Source: Aureibaculum marinum
GTDB taxonomy: Bacteria; Bacteroidota; Bacteroidia; Flavobacteriales; Flavobacteriaceae
NCBI RefSeq assembly: GCF_003813905.1
Contig: NZ_RPFJ01000007.1
Coordinates: 33,487 to 97,486 of the forward strand
Direction of reading: 5' to 3'
Length of the DNA: 64,000 nt
Position numbers and translations under genes: made by a program. This document shows, in pieces, positions 54,148-63,921 of the stretch (the first letter of the stretch is position 1; each line of letters begins with the position of its first letter). Below the pieces are notes generated by a model. The model was not told the DNA's origin. It did not search any database and saw only the letters and a list, made by a program, of their open reading frames with translations.

Positions 54148-54981
54148 TTATTCAAAAATGTCGGTCTTAATTCCATCCGAACCATTCCATGGACGAAAAT
54201 AAAGCACATGTTCTCTTTGACCTATTAAATTAAACATTTCATCCATAACTTCAGAAGTATATTGCGATTTACAACAGCCTAAAGCAGCCCTACCCACAAT
54301 TAAATCATCAGCATCATAAGAAATACGATATGTTAAGTACTTACGGTCTGTAGTTTTCATATTGTCTTTAAACCAACTTGCCATATTTGTTTTTAATTTT
54401 GGAGCAGCATCTAGGTCTTCTTGCAACACCCCAGCATAAAGTAATTGTTTTAAAGTATGATTACTATTTTTTTGAAAAACTTCTGTTACTATATTACTAA
54501 CCGCTCGATGATCTGGATGACCATAAGAACCACCAGGACCATACGTTAAAACAACATCAGGTCTGTATGTTGTAAATAAACTATCTATTTTATCGTCAAG
54601 TGAAAAAAGATTTTCCTTTTTTGACAATTCTCCATCTGGATAATTTAATAAAATTGGAGCATTTATACCCAACGTTTTTGTTGTACATAAAACTTCTTGA
54701 GCCCGCACATTTGCCAATGAATCTCCTTCAGGAATATTAGCATGTGGTGCTACTCCTTTTGAGCCATCAGTAACAATAACTAAATAGATATTTACACCTA
54801 ATTTAGCATATTTTGATAAGACTGGACTAATAGGGCTTTCATCATCAGAATGAGCAAATACAGCCATAATAGTTTTGTCTGTATAGGTTATTGGTTTAGG
54901 CTCTTCTTTAACTGACTTGCTTTTTATATTACAAGAAAATAGTAGTAACCCAATGCCCACTATTAGAACTAATTTTTTCAT
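54148..54981 (-). CDS. PIG-L family deacetylase, predicted lipoprotein
   Basis: A 277-residue LmbE/PIG-L deacetylase. The signal ends in the lipobox LLLFSC with Cys17, so it should be membrane-anchored in the envelope. The zinc motif HSDDE (His44, Asp47, Glu48) replaces the usual HPDDE, and the partner motif HPDHRAVS is present. Family members remove N-acetyl groups from GlcNAc-containing small molecules or glycolipids. I chose the ATG giving MKKLVLIVGIG; a longer form to 55008 would place nine residues before the signal. It follows valS on the same strand (52-base gap). Confidence 0.87.
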   Translation of the reverse strand: MKKLVLIVGIGLLLFSCNIKSKSVKEEPKPITYTDKTIMAVFAHSDDESPISPVLSKYAKLGVNIYLVIVTDGSKGVAPHANIPEGDSLANVRAQEVLCTTKTLGINAPILLNYPDGELSKKENLFSLDDKIDSLFTTYRPDVVLTYGPGGSYGHPDHRAVSNIVTEVFQKNSNHTLKQLLYAGVLQEDLDAAPKLKTNMASWFKDNMKTTDRKYLTYRISYDADDLIVGRAALGCCKSQYTSEVMDEMFNLIGQREHVLYFRPWNGSDGIKTDIFE

Positions 54982-55033
54982 TTTTTTACTATTAAAAATT
55001 GATGTCAATACAAAAAAGCAGCCTATTTTGTAC

Positions 55034-57694
55034 CTATTTTAAACTAGCTAAACTGGCTTTTAAGGTTTCAATTTTAGCAATAGCATCTGCTTCTTTTTGC
55101 TTTTCACTAGCCACTACTTTTTCTGGTGCATTTGAAACAAAACGCTCATTAGATAGTTTTTTCTGAACAGATTTTAAAAAGCCTTCTGTATAATTTAATT
55201 CGTCCGTTAGTTTCTTGATTTCATCTTCAACATTTACAGACCCTGCAATTGGTATAAAATATTCATTAGATTTTACTCTAAATGTTAAAGCTCCTTGTAC
55301 GGCTTGGCTAACAACTTCTATACTTTCTAAATTTCCTAATTTTTGAATTACATCATCAAAAATAGTAGATGTTTTTTCATTATTTAATACAGAAAATCCA
55401 ATTTTCTCTTTAAATGAAATATTTTTTTCTTTACGAATATTTCTAATTCCTGAAACTACTTCTTTGGCAAAATCAAATTGTTGAATTAGCTCTTTATTTA
55501 CAGGTTTTCTATTTGGCCATTCTGCAATAATTAAAGCATCTTCAGGACTTCTATTTTCTATAAATTGCCATATTTCTTCTGTTAAAAATGGCATAAAAGG
55601 ATGTAGAATTTTTAAGTTATTTTCAAAAATAGTAATAATACTTTTATAGGTTTTGAAATCTATAGGTTTACCAAAATTAGGTTTTACCATTTCTAGTAGC
55701 CATGAACAGAAATCGTCCCAAATTAGTTTATAAGTTGCCATTAATGCATCTGACAATCTATATTTACTAAAATGATCTTCAATTTCTAACAAGGTCTGTT
55801 GGAAATTTGCTTCAAACCATTCAATAGCAATTTTACTAGAATTTGGCTGTTTTAAACCTTCATCTATTTCCCAACCTTTTACCAACCTAAACGCATTCCA
55901 AATTTTATTAGCAAATTGTTTTCCTTGTTGGCATAAGGCTTCGTCAAACAACAAATCATTACCAGCAGCAGAACTTAACAATAACCCTACACGTACACCA
56001 TCTGCTCCAAATTCTTCAATCAATTTTAAAGCATCTGGAGAATTTCCAAGCGACTTGCTCATTTTACGACGTTGTTTATCGCGAACTAATCCAGTTAGAT
56101 AAACATTTTCAAATGGTTTTTCGTCTTTAAACTCGTAACCAGCAACAATCATTCTGGCCACCCAAAAGAATAAGATATCTGGCCCAGTAACCAAATCGTT
56201 AGTTGGATAATAATATTGAATGTCTTTATTTTCTGGATTACGGATTCCATCAAAAACACTAATAGGCCATAACCATGACGAAAACCATGTATCTAACACA
56301 TCATTATCTTGCCTTAAATCTTCAGGAGTAAGTTGTGGATTATTAGATTTCTCTTTTGCTTTTTCTAAGGCTTCTTCCTTACTTTGGGCCACTACAAAAT
56401 CTTCATTACCATCACCAAAATAATATGCAGGAATTCGTTGTCCCCACCATAATTGACGTGAAATATTCCAATCTCGAATATTTTCCATCCAATGGCGGTA
56501 CGTATTTTCAAACTTTTTAGGGAAAAATTTCACCTCTTCAGTTTCTAATACAGCTTTTATGGCCGGTTTTGCCAAATCTTCCATTTTTAAAAACCATTGG
56601 TCTGACAATCGTGGTTCTATAACTGCTTTGGTACGTTCTGAAGTACCTACTTTGTGAATATGACTTTCTGTTTTTATCAAATATCCTTTTTCTTCTAATT
56701 CTTTAGAAATTTCTTTTCTAACCACAAATCTATCTTTACCTTGATAATGTAAACCGAAGCTATTTAAAGTAGCATCTTCATTAAAAATATCAATAACTTC
56801 TAGATTGTGTTTATCTCCTAAATATTTATCATTTTCGTCATGTGCAGGAGTTACTTTTAAGCATCCTGTACCAAATTCAATATCAACATATTCATCTTCA
56901 ATTATAGGAATTACTCGATTACATAATGGAACAATTGCTTTTTTTCCTTTTAAATGAGTAAAACGTTCATCATTTGGATTGATACAAATTGCAGTATCTC
57001 CTAAAATGGTTTCTGGACGTGTAGTAGCTATGGTTAAGACTTCATCTGTTCCATCTGAAGAAACTGAACCATCTGCATTAACAACTTTATAATTGATATA
57101 ATATAAGTTTCCTTGACGCTCTTCGTAATTAACTTCTTCGTCTGATAGTGTAGTTTTTGCTTCTGGATCCCAATTTACCATTCTATATCCTCTGTAAATA
57201 AGACCTTTGTTGTACAAATCAACAAAAACTTTAATTACAGACTCACTCATATCATCATCCATAGTAAACTTGGTTCTATCCCAATCGCAAGAACAACCTA
57301 ATTTTTTTAATTGTTCTAAGATTACGCCACCATATTCATGAGTCCAATCCCAAGCATGTTTTAAAAACTCTTCACGAGAAAGGTCATTTTTATCGATTCC
57401 TTGTTCTTGAAGTTTTGCTACAACTTTAGCTTCGGTAGCAATAGAGGCGTGATCAGTTCCGGGCACCCAACAAGCATTTTTACCTTGCAATCTAGCACGT
57501 CTAATAAGTACATCCTGAATTGTATTATTAAGCATGTGCCCCATATGTAAAATTCCAGTAACATTAGGTGGTGGTATTACAATGGTGTAGGGCTCTTTTT
57601 TATTAGGTGTAGAATGAAAATAATTATTTTTCATCCAGTAATTGTACCACTTACTTTCTACTTGACTAGCATCATATTTAGATGGAATACTCAT
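55034..57694 (-). CDS. valS: Valyl-tRNA synthetase
   Basis: An 886-residue class Ia synthetase. The HIGH-type motif is [15 protein letters not shown], the editing domain contains [15 protein letters not shown], and the KMSKS loop is [13 protein letters not shown]-terminal coiled-coil arm (about 815-885) is present. It charges tRNA-Val and edits threonine. I start at [13 protein letters not shown]. The longer frame to 57745 begins with a Cys/Asn-rich leader that runs through the predicted promoter at 57724-57731. Confidence 0.97.
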   Translation of the reverse strand: MSIPSKYDASQVESKWYNYWMKNNYFHSTPNKKEPYTIVIPPPNVTGILHMGHMLNNTIQDVLIRRARLQGKNACWVPGTDHASIATEAKVVAKLQEQGIDKNDLSREEFLKHAWDWTHEYGGVILEQLKKLGCSCDWDRTKFTMDDDMSESVIKVFVDLYNKGLIYRGYRMVNWDPEAKTTLSDEEVNYEERQGNLYYINYKVVNADGSVSSDGTDEVLTIATTRPETILGDTAICINPNDERFTHLKGKKAIVPLCNRVIPIIEDEYVDIEFGTGCLKVTPAHDENDKYLGDKHNLEVIDIFNEDATLNSFGLHYQGKDRFVVRKEISKELEEKGYLIKTESHIHKVGTSERTKAVIEPRLSDQWFLKMEDLAKPAIKAVLETEEVKFFPKKFENTYRHWMENIRDWNISRQLWWGQRIPAYYFGDGNEDFVVAQSKEEALEKAKEKSNNPQLTPEDLRQDNDVLDTWFSSWLWPISVFDGIRNPENKDIQYYYPTNDLVTGPDILFFWVARMIVAGYEFKDEKPFENVYLTGLVRDKQRRKMSKSLGNSPDALKLIEEFGADGVRVGLLLSSAAGNDLLFDEALCQQGKQFANKIWNAFRLVKGWEIDEGLKQPNSSKIAIEWFEANFQQTLLEIEDHFSKYRLSDALMATYKLIWDDFCSWLLEMVKPNFGKPIDFKTYKSIITIFENNLKILHPFMPFLTEEIWQFIENRSPEDALIIAEWPNRKPVNKELIQQFDFAKEVVSGIRNIRKEKNISFKEKIGFSVLNNEKTSTIFDDVIQKLGNLESIEVVSQAVQGALTFRVKSNEYFIPIAGSVNVEDEIKKLTDELNYTEGFLKSVQKKLSNERFVSNAPEKVVASEKQKEADAIAKIETLKASLASLK

Positions 57695-57723
57695 ATTTTG
57701 GTATAGTTTTTGAAAACAGTCAG

Positions 57724-57731
57724 CAAAGTTA
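57724..57731 (-). promoter_or_regulatory. -7 element for valS
   Basis: The minus strand reads TAACTTTG (TAnnTTTG) 30 bases before the chosen valS ATG, ruling against the upstream start at 57745. Confidence 0.5.
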
Positions 57732-57806
57732 CAATTTCTAAACAATACAAAAATATATTAGTCGTTATTATTTTGTACTTTTACACTTTAAAATCTATTA
57801 ATTAAA

Positions 57807-58262
57807 ATGAAAAAATTAGCAATATTATTATTTATTGGATGCATTAGTTTTTCTATAAATGCACAAGAAACAACAGTAAAAGAGGCAGATCCAAATGCTC
57901 CTAAATTCAAATTTGCAACTAAAGATGTTGATTATGGTACTATTGAACAACATGCTGATGGGCTAAGGAAATTAAAATTTAGCAATGTAGGAAAGTCTCC
58001 TTTAATTATATCATCTGTATCAAGTTCTTGTGGTTGTACAGTACCTTCTTTTCCAAAAGAACCTATAATGCCAGGTGATAGTGCAGAAATTTCTGTAAAG
58101 TATGATACGAATAGAATTGGAAAAATAACAAAATCTATTACCATTACTTCAAATGCTGATAGACCAAGAATTGTTATCCCTGTACGTGGTACAGTTACTA
58201 AAGAAAGTAGCCTAACAAAATTAGAAAAGCACGAAAAAAGTATGCTGTCTACAGAGCAGTAG
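57807..58262 (+). CDS. DUF1573 secreted protein
   Basis: A 151-residue exported protein. The signal peptide (about 1-19, ending SINAQ) is followed by a DUF1573 immunoglobulin-like domain: FKFATKDVDYGTIEQHADGLRKLKFSNVGKSPLIISSVSSSCGCTVPSFPKEPIMPGDSAEISVKYD. The SSCGCT motif with paired Cys and the PGDSAEI turn are diagnostic. The family is abundant in Bacteroidota envelopes; its function is unknown. Monocistronic, with a terminator. Confidence 0.9.
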   Translation: MKKLAILLFIGCISFSINAQETTVKEADPNAPKFKFATKDVDYGTIEQHADGLRKLKFSNVGKSPLIISSVSSSCGCTVPSFPKEPIMPGDSAEISVKYDTNRIGKITKSITITSNADRPRIVIPVRGTVTKESSLTKLEKHEKSMLSTEQ

Positions 58263-58300
58263 TTTATATACAATTTAAATTTAGAGTAGTTATTACCATA

Positions 58301-58333
58301 AAAGCGACACATAAATATGTGTCGCTTTTTTTT
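58301..58333 (+). terminator. Rho-independent terminator after the DUF1573 gene
   Basis: AAAGCGACACAT (58301-58312) and ATGTGTCGCTTT (58317-58328) are a perfect 12-bp stem with a 4-base loop and a T-run. The A-run on the other side allows it to serve the convergent gene too. Confidence 0.85.
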
Positions 58334-58349
58334 GGAATACAAAATAATT

Positions 58350-59669
58350 TTATAACGGCATTTTTAATTTAAATTCATATAACATTTCAATTTCATTACG
58401 TTCAATCAGTAATTTTATTTTTTTACCATTTTTACTAGAAAATAGATACGTAATATCTTGTAATTTATAATTATAAGCAGGTTTTCCATTTATTTTTAAA
58501 ACTACATCTCCTTGTTTTAATCCGGCTATGTGAGCAGGTGAATTTTTTCTTATTTCAGCAATTCTATAAGAAGGTTTTAATGCATAAACGTAATTATATA
58601 CTAATTGAACTGTAGCTTGTTCATTTTGGTTGCCGTAAACTTTAGCCATTTCTACTTCTCTTTCCCCTACAACAACATTTCCATTATGAGCCATTTCAAT
58701 ACCACTCATATTATACAAAAAGGGATCTTTAAAATATTTTGAAGGTTTTTTAATAGTAAGTCTTTTATTAGGATAATCGTATATAATTCTAAATCGTTTT
58801 AAAATTTCTGAGCCAATTGTTCCATTACGGCCTTCATGTTTATAGGCATTTTCAATTGAATTAAAATCAGGATAAGCTACATTAGCATTTTCTAAAATAT
58901 AACTACCTAACATTATTTTTTTTATTTTACTACGCTTTCCATATACATTTCCACTTAAGCCTCTTCCAAGGTAATCATTAAAATGTCTTTCAGGAATAGA
59001 AATATCTACACTAGATTGATCAAAAAGCCATAATGCATCACTACCACCAGAATCAATTAATAATTTAACTGGTATTTCTTTTTCAACATCAATAGTAGCG
59101 TAGATATAAGGTTTATTTTGATAAAAATGAAGTTCAAAATCTTCGCAGCGTTTACAGTTTTTATAGGTATACTTTGAAGGATTGTTAAATTTAATATTAC
59201 GTGTAGTATAATTTATTTCAACAATAAAGTTTTTAAATAAATCTCCGCCAATAATACCATTAACATCTATTCCTAGTCTTGACGATAAATCAAAATCTTG
59301 ACTATGAATGGCATATACCATATGATTTTTATTAAAAATTTTACCCAATTTAAAGGCATTATTTTTAGATTTAATAGCATTAATATATTCTCCTTCTCCC
59401 AAACCTCTTAACCTAATCTCTTCAATATTTTTAAGCCTTAAAGAATCTTCTAATGTTAAATTTAAAAGTAGAGTATTATCAACTCCTGTATCTAATAAAA
59501 AATTAAGTTTAACATCATTTACCTCAATTGGAATTATTATCAAATTATTAATTAATTTAAAAGAAACGGTATAGCTATTGTCATTTCCCAAAATAAAAAA
59601 TTTATCTTGAGCATAACTGTTTGCATAAAAAAACAGGAGTAAAATTATATGTAAAATTTTCCTCTTCAA
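58350..59669 (-). CDS. Secreted retropepsin-like aspartic protease with PDZ domain
   Basis: A 439-residue exported protein. The signal peptide ends ANSYAQ. Two retropepsin-type halves follow: LLDTGVDNTLLLN with Asp60 and LLIDSGGSDALWL with Asp206. The flap/second-strand motifs (DVNGIIGGDLFKNF, RNGTIGSEILKRF) repeat with them. A C-terminal PDZ domain (about 355-435: IRKNSPAHIAGLKQGDVVLKINGKPAYNYKLQDI) completes the common Bacteroidota architecture. Tandem DTG/DSG halves allow an internal pseudo-dimer like pepsin. Substrates are unknown. Confidence 0.88.
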   Translation of the reverse strand: MKRKILHIILLLFFYANSYAQDKFFILGNDNSYTVSFKLINNLIIIPIEVNDVKLNFLLDTGVDNTLLLNLTLEDSLRLKNIEEIRLRGLGEGEYINAIKSKNNAFKLGKIFNKNHMVYAIHSQDFDLSSRLGIDVNGIIGGDLFKNFIVEINYTTRNIKFNNPSKYTYKNCKRCEDFELHFYQNKPYIYATIDVEKEIPVKLLIDSGGSDALWLFDQSSVDISIPERHFNDYLGRGLSGNVYGKRSKIKKIMLGSYILENANVAYPDFNSIENAYKHEGRNGTIGSEILKRFRIIYDYPNKRLTIKKPSKYFKDPFLYNMSGIEMAHNGNVVVGEREVEMAKVYGNQNEQATVQLVYNYVYALKPSYRIAEIRKNSPAHIAGLKQGDVVLKINGKPAYNYKLQDITYLFSSKNGKKIKLLIERNEIEMLYEFKLKMPL

Positions 59670-59783
59670 AACTTACGTACTGATTTACAATCTCTTAAAG
59701 TTAATAAAAAAAGAAATACATTTGTAACTTATTTAAAACTTTAACTTTTTTTTATTTTAATTTTAAAACCAAAAAATTCGATA

Positions 59784-59791
59784 TAATTTTG
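59784..59791 (+). promoter_or_regulatory. -7 element for the aminotransferase-murB operon
   Basis: TAATTTTG (TAnnTTTG) 36 bases before the aminotransferase ATG. Confidence 0.45.
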
Positions 59792-59826
59792 CAATTTTGT
59801 ACTCATAACATTTTTAAAAACAAGAA

Positions 59827-61017
59827 ATGCCAACAGTATCAAAAAAAGGAAAATTAATGCCACAATCACCAATTAGAAAATTGGTGCCTTTTGCAGAAAA
59901 AGCGATAAAATCTGGTAAGACTATTTATCATTTAAATATAGGGCAACCTGACATAAAAACACCTGAAATAGCTTTAGCGGCGGTAAAAAATACCGCTTTA
60001 GATGTTTTAGCATATTCAAGATCAGAAGGCTCTGAACAATACCGCAAAAAAATTGCGAATTACTATGCTAAAAATGATATTACTGTTACCCATGATAATA
60101 TTATTGTAACCACTGGTGGTAGTGAAGCTCTTCTATTTACTTTTGGTAGTATTATGGATGTTGACGACGAAGTAATTATACCTGAGCCTTTTTATGCTAA
60201 CTACAATGGATTTTCTACTTCTTCAGGAGTTACTATTGTACCTGTTGTTTCTAAAATAGAGACAAATTTTGCATTACCTCCTATTGAAGAATTTGAAAAA
60301 TTAATTACACCAAAAACCAAAGCCATTTTAATATGTAATCCTGGAAATCCTACGGGATATTTATATTCAAAAGAAGAAATAAAAAAGTTAGCTGATATAG
60401 TTAAAAAGCATGACTTATTTTTAATTGCAGATGAGGTATATAGAGAATTTACTTATGATGGTTTAGAGCATTATTCAATATTACAAGAAGAAGGGCTTGA
60501 AGAACACGCTATTGTAATTGACTCAGTCTCTAAACGATATAGCATGTGTGGTGCTAGAATTGGGTGTTTAGTAACAAAGAATAAATTAGTTATTGAAACT
60601 GCTTTAAAATTTGCACAAGCCAGATTGAGTCCGCCTACATTAGCACAAATTGCTAGTGAGGCAGCTTTAGAAACTCCACAAAGTTACTTTGACGATGTTA
60701 TAACTGAATATGTTGATAGGCGTAATACATTAATTACAGAGTTACAAAAAATTGAAGGTGTTAAAGTAGGTACACCAAAAGGTGCATTTTACTGTATTGC
60801 AGAATTACCTGTAAAAAACACAGACGCTTTTGCTCAATGGCTATTAGAAGATTTTGATGTAAATGGAGAAACGGTTATGGTTGCACCTGCAGCTGGCTTC
60901 TACTCTACTTCTGGTGTTGGTTTAAACCAAGTAAGAATAGCTTATGTATTAAACAAACAAAGTTTAATAAAATCAGTTGCAATTTTAAAAGAAGCCTTAA
61001 AAGTTTACAACGACTAA
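59827..61017 (+). CDS. PLP-dependent class I aminotransferase
   Basis: A 396-residue fold-type I aminotransferase. The PLP lysine is Lys236 in DSVSKRYSMCGARIG. NIGQPDIKTP, TTGGSEALLF, CNPGNPTGYLY and IADEVYREF are the standard cofactor/substrate motifs. It belongs to the aspartate/aromatic aminotransferase group; substrate is undecided. The stop and the murB start share one base (TAATG), so murB is co-translated. Confidence 0.92.
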   Translation: MPTVSKKGKLMPQSPIRKLVPFAEKAIKSGKTIYHLNIGQPDIKTPEIALAAVKNTALDVLAYSRSEGSEQYRKKIANYYAKNDITVTHDNIIVTTGGSEALLFTFGSIMDVDDEVIIPEPFYANYNGFSTSSGVTIVPVVSKIETNFALPPIEEFEKLITPKTKAILICNPGNPTGYLYSKEEIKKLADIVKKHDLFLIADEVYREFTYDGLEHYSILQEEGLEEHAIVIDSVSKRYSMCGARIGCLVTKNKLVIETALKFAQARLSPPTLAQIASEAALETPQSYFDDVITEYVDRRNTLITELQKIEGVKVGTPKGAFYCIAELPVKNTDAFAQWLLEDFDVNGETVMVAPAAGFYSTSGVGLNQVRIAYVLNKQSLIKSVAILKEALKVYND

Positions 61018-62024
61018 TGCAAATTCAAAAAAATATTTCTTTAAAACCCTATAATACTTTTGGTATAGATGTTAAAGCCAAAGAGTATGTCTCAATTAAT
61101 TCAATAGAAGCATTAAAGCGTTTATTGCAACAACAAAACGATATTTTTGTATTAGGTGGAGGCAGTAATTTATTACTCACACAAAACATTGACCAATTAG
61201 TTGCACATATCAATATTAAAGGAATTGAAATTATTGAAAATAACGAAAATAACGTTATTGTAAAAGTAGCCGCAGGTGAAAATTGGCATCAGTTTGTATT
61301 GTGGTGTATAGCAAATGATTTTGGTGGAGTTGAAAACATGTCTTTAATTCCGGGCAATGTAGGCACAGCTCCAATACAAAACATTGGAGCCTATGGTGTA
61401 GAGTTAAAAGATACTTGTTTTGCTGTTGAAGCTATAGAAAGAGCAACTGGAAAAACTAAAACTTTTATTAATGCAGCTTGTAATTTTGGGTATAGAAATT
61501 CCATTTTTAAAAACCAATTGAAAGGAAAATATATTATAATTAATGTATTATTTAAACTTACTAAAAACAATCATAAACTAAATAGCTCATACGGTGCTAT
61601 AAAATCAGAATTGGATAAACTTGGTATTAAAAAACCTACTATTAAAAATATTTCTGATGCAGTAATTTCTATTCGGCAACGCAAGCTACCTGACCCAAAT
61701 GTTTTAGGAAACAGTGGTAGTTTTTTTAAAAATCCTGTTATTTCCAATAAGGCTTTTACAAAATTACAAAAAGAGCATTCTGAAGTGCCGCATTACAAGG
61801 TTTCTGATACTGAAATAAAAGTGCCTGCTGGTTGGTTAGTAGAACAATGTGGGTTTAAAGGCAAACGAATTGGTAATACAGGAAGTCATAAAAATCAGGC
61901 CTTAGTATTGGTAAATTATGGTAATGCTACGGGAAAAGAAATTTTAGAGCTATCAAAATTAATTCAAAAAACAGTATTTGATAAATTTGGTATTCGTATT
62001 GAGGCTGAAGTAAATATTATTTAG
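61017..62024 (+). CDS. murB: UDP-N-acetylenolpyruvoylglucosamine reductase
   Basis: A 335-residue FAD-dependent MurB, making UDP-MurNAc for peptidoglycan. FAD-binding elements are NTFGIDVKAKEY, VLGGGSNLLL and MSLIPGNVGTAPIQNIGAYGVE. The substrate domain contains GYRNSIFK, ISIRQRKLPDP and GNSGSFFKNP with the proton-donor Ser. The C-terminal AGWLVEQCGFKG and AEV segment mark the type I (E. coli-like) enzyme. It overlaps the zinc-finger gene on the other strand by four bases. Confidence 0.96.
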   Translation: MQIQKNISLKPYNTFGIDVKAKEYVSINSIEALKRLLQQQNDIFVLGGGSNLLLTQNIDQLVAHINIKGIEIIENNENNVIVKVAAGENWHQFVLWCIANDFGGVENMSLIPGNVGTAPIQNIGAYGVELKDTCFAVEAIERATGKTKTFINAACNFGYRNSIFKNQLKGKYIIINVLFKLTKNNHKLNSSYGAIKSELDKLGIKKPTIKNISDAVISIRQRKLPDPNVLGNSGSFFKNPVISNKAFTKLQKEHSEVPHYKVSDTEIKVPAGWLVEQCGFKGKRIGNTGSHKNQALVLVNYGNATGKEILELSKLIQKTVFDKFGIRIEAEVNII

Positions 62025-62368
62025 TTTGTACGAATAATTAATACTTCATCATTAGAAAATTCCATCCAAGCAACATCATATATGTAATTATAAATTTTGC
62101 CTTGTTTATTAAAATTGTAGTGCGTAATGTATTTAAAATTAAAATTCTTTTGAGCCAAAGATAATCGCTTTATTTTTTTCTGATTTATTGATTTACCTAC
62201 CAACTCTAAAAGTATGGCTCTATTTCTATGTAATATTTTATCTATTTCTACTGTAGTAGTTTTAGTATAACTTCTTAAATTAGTATGATATCGGTTTTTA
62301 CATTTAATAGAACAAAATTTTTTATCAATTCTCCCTTTAATTTCCTTTTTACATATTATACATTTCAT
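62021..62368 (-). CDS. Small protein with N-terminal Cys4 zinc-finger motif
   Basis: A 115-residue protein. MKCIICKKEIKG...KKFCSIKCKNRYH is a C-x2-C...C-x3-C motif, like short zinc ribbons often annotated as DUF2116-like. The rest is Lys/Asn-rich (IDKILHRNRAILLELVG, NFKYITHYN, YNYIYDVAWMEFSNDEVLIIRT). I do not recognise a named family for the whole chain, though similar proteins are widespread in Bacteroidota. It is oriented away from the recombinase, with its start about 45 bases from the attI-like repeats. Confidence 0.72.
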   Translation of the reverse strand: MKCIICKKEIKGRIDKKFCSIKCKNRYHTNLRSYTKTTTVEIDKILHRNRAILLELVGKSINQKKIKRLSLAQKNFNFKYITHYNFNKQGKIYNYIYDVAWMEFSNDEVLIIRTN

Positions 62369-62410
62369 ACTGTTTAAAAGTAATGTTTTTTCTTGATATA
62401 CTAATTATCC

Positions 62411-62450
62411 GTTACTTAACGGTTAAGAAACGTTTACAACCGTTTACAAA
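62411..62450. repeat. Inverted box pair plus tandem direct repeats, attI-like region
   Basis: ACTTAAC (62414-62420) and GTTAAG (62422-62427) form an inverted pair around one G. CGTTTACAA occurs twice in tandem (62431-62439 and 62441-62449). Read away from the recombinase, the order is direct repeats, inverted box, then GTTAAGT, a match to the integron GTTRRRY box. It may instead be a regulatory site of the recombinase promoter. Confidence 0.4.
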
Positions 62451-62500
62451 CGACTATTATAACTTTATAAAAAACAATATGATTAGTTTTACTATAATAT

Positions 62501-63343
62501 ATGAAAACACTAGATAAAATAGAGCATAAATTAATACAGCGTAACTACTCAAAAAACACACAAAAAGTATACTTAAGTTTTTTAAAAATGTATGCCAAAT
62601 ACTGTCACAAACATTGTTTAGATGCAAAAAAGGATGCTTCTCCATTTATTTTACATTTAATTGATTTAGGATATGCTATAAGCTCACAAAACCAAGCCAT
62701 AAATGCAATTAAATTTTATTGGGAGCATATTTTAGAGTTAGAACCTAAATATATAATTATTGATAGACCGATGAAAGAGCGGCGGTTACCAACTATTTTT
62801 AGTTTAGAAGAAATAGCTAAAATTTTAGATTGTACAGAAAACTACAAACACAAAATGATTTTGACAACCATTTATGCCTGTGGACTAAGAGTAGGCGATT
62901 TAATAAATTTAAAGATTGAAGATATAGATGGAAATAGAAGGACAATGCATATTAAGCGAGGAAAAGGAAAAAAAGACCGAATGATACCTGTACCCGAAAG
63001 CTTACTAATTAAACTAAGGGTTTATATTAAAATATACACCCCTGAGCTATATCTTTTTGAAGGCAGACCTAAGAAATACAGCACTTTACCTGTTAAATAT
63101 TCAGCGAGTAGTATCAGATCTTTTTACAAAAACTCATTATTTAAAGCTCATATAAAAAAGAGAGCTACTTTACACACCTTAAGGCATAGTTATGCAACAC
63201 ATTTATATGAAAACGGAATAAATTTAAGGAGTATTCAAGTATTATTGGGCCATGAAAGTACAAAAACTACTGAATTATATACACATGTTAGCAATATACA
63301 TTTAAATAATACCCCTAGCCCATTAGATTTTTTAAAAAAATAA
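62501..63343 (+). CDS. Tyrosine-type site-specific recombinase/integrase
   Basis: A 280-residue tyrosine recombinase. The N-terminal SAM-like core-binding domain (about 1-95: LIQRNYSKNTQKVYLSFLKMYAKYCHKH) is followed by the catalytic domain with Arg130 (YACGLRVGDLINL), Lys155 (IKRGKGKKDR), His225 and Arg228 (HTLRHSYATHLYENG), His251 (LLGHESTKTTELY) and nucleophile Tyr260. The C-terminus ends in SPLDFLKK. It is shorter than XerC/XerD (about 300) and than IntI (320 or more), and the IntI-specific insertion before the HxxR box is not apparent. An attC-like hairpin begins 11 bases after its stop. Confidence 0.9.
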   Translation: MKTLDKIEHKLIQRNYSKNTQKVYLSFLKMYAKYCHKHCLDAKKDASPFILHLIDLGYAISSQNQAINAIKFYWEHILELEPKYIIIDRPMKERRLPTIFSLEEIAKILDCTENYKHKMILTTIYACGLRVGDLINLKIEDIDGNRRTMHIKRGKGKKDRMIPVPESLLIKLRVYIKIYTPELYLFEGRPKKYSTLPVKYSASSIRSFYKNSLFKAHIKKRATLHTLRHSYATHLYENGINLRSIQVLLGHESTKTTELYTHVSNIHLNNTPSPLDFLKK

Positions 63344-63354
63344 TTATCTTTAAG

Positions 63355-63397
63355 GCCATAACGGATATAAACGCAATACGTTTATACAATTGTTGGC
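63355..63397 (+). repeat. attC-like hairpin after the recombinase
   Basis: An imperfect inverted repeat of 19 + 5 + 19 bases. The left arm runs from GCCATAACGG to ATAAACG and the right arm from CGTTTATAC to TTGTTGGC; 13 of 19 positions pair, including GCCA/TGGC at the base and TATAAACG/CGTTTATA at the tip. Bulges lie between, as in integron attC folds. The core is shared with the site near the decarboxylase. Confidence 0.5.
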
Positions 63398-63432
63398 TTT
63401 AATGCCTAAAACAAAATTGAAAACAAAAAAAT

Positions 63433-63621
63433 ATGAATCCATTTATAACAAAAGTCTTATTAACAACATCAATTTTAGTTTTAATAACGCTAACAATATC
63501 GATAATTGATATCAGAAAAAGTAAATTAAATCGAAGCAACAAAATTTTCTGGATTATTATGGTTTTATTGTTCAACGTATTTGGAACAATTACCTATTTT
63601 ATAATCGGTAGAAAAAAATGA
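63433..63621 (+). CDS. Small PLDc_N-like membrane protein
   Basis: A 62-residue protein with two hydrophobic helices. The first begins KVLLTTSILVLITLTISII; RKSKLNRSNKIFWI connects them; the second is MVLLFNVFGTITYFIIGRKK. The FGTITYFIIGRK ending matches the PLDc_N domain (phospholipase D-nuclease N-terminal) family of short membrane proteins. It is the first ORF after the attC-like hairpin, 35 bases beyond it. If the hairpin is a recombination site, this ORF is the cargo of a cassette. Confidence 0.7.
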   Translation: MNPFITKVLLTTSILVLITLTISIIDIRKSKLNRSNKIFWIIMVLLFNVFGTITYFIIGRKK

Positions 63622-63921
63622 AATAAATGAAAAATCACGCTGAATTCCTACTCAAACGCTGACTGAATTACTGTGCGGAATTTGACAAAAACGGGGAGAA
63701 TAAAAACAGAACAGAACGTAAAAAAACGTCTGAATTTCACTCTACCGGGCAATTAATAATCGGAATTTGAGCAAGTTTTCGGAATTGAAAAACAAAACGG
63801 AATTGAGCAAGTTTGCGTAAAAATAATTAAACCGACAAAAGAATAGTTTAACGAATTATCAAGCGGACAAAAAGCACTAAAAGCCAACAAAGTACTGTGG
63901 TAAAAAACAAGTAAAAACTCA
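63622..63921. other. Non-coding or decayed tail with repeated CGGAATTTGA words
   Basis: No convincing gene. The short word CGGAATTTGA or CGGAATTGA occurs at 63676, 63761, 63780 and 63798. The 63761 and 63798 copies extend to a shared GAGCAAGTTT. It ends near GCCAACAA (63883-63890), a possible left box of a further recombination site. Short open stretches exist but look like decayed coding DNA. Confidence 0.45.
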
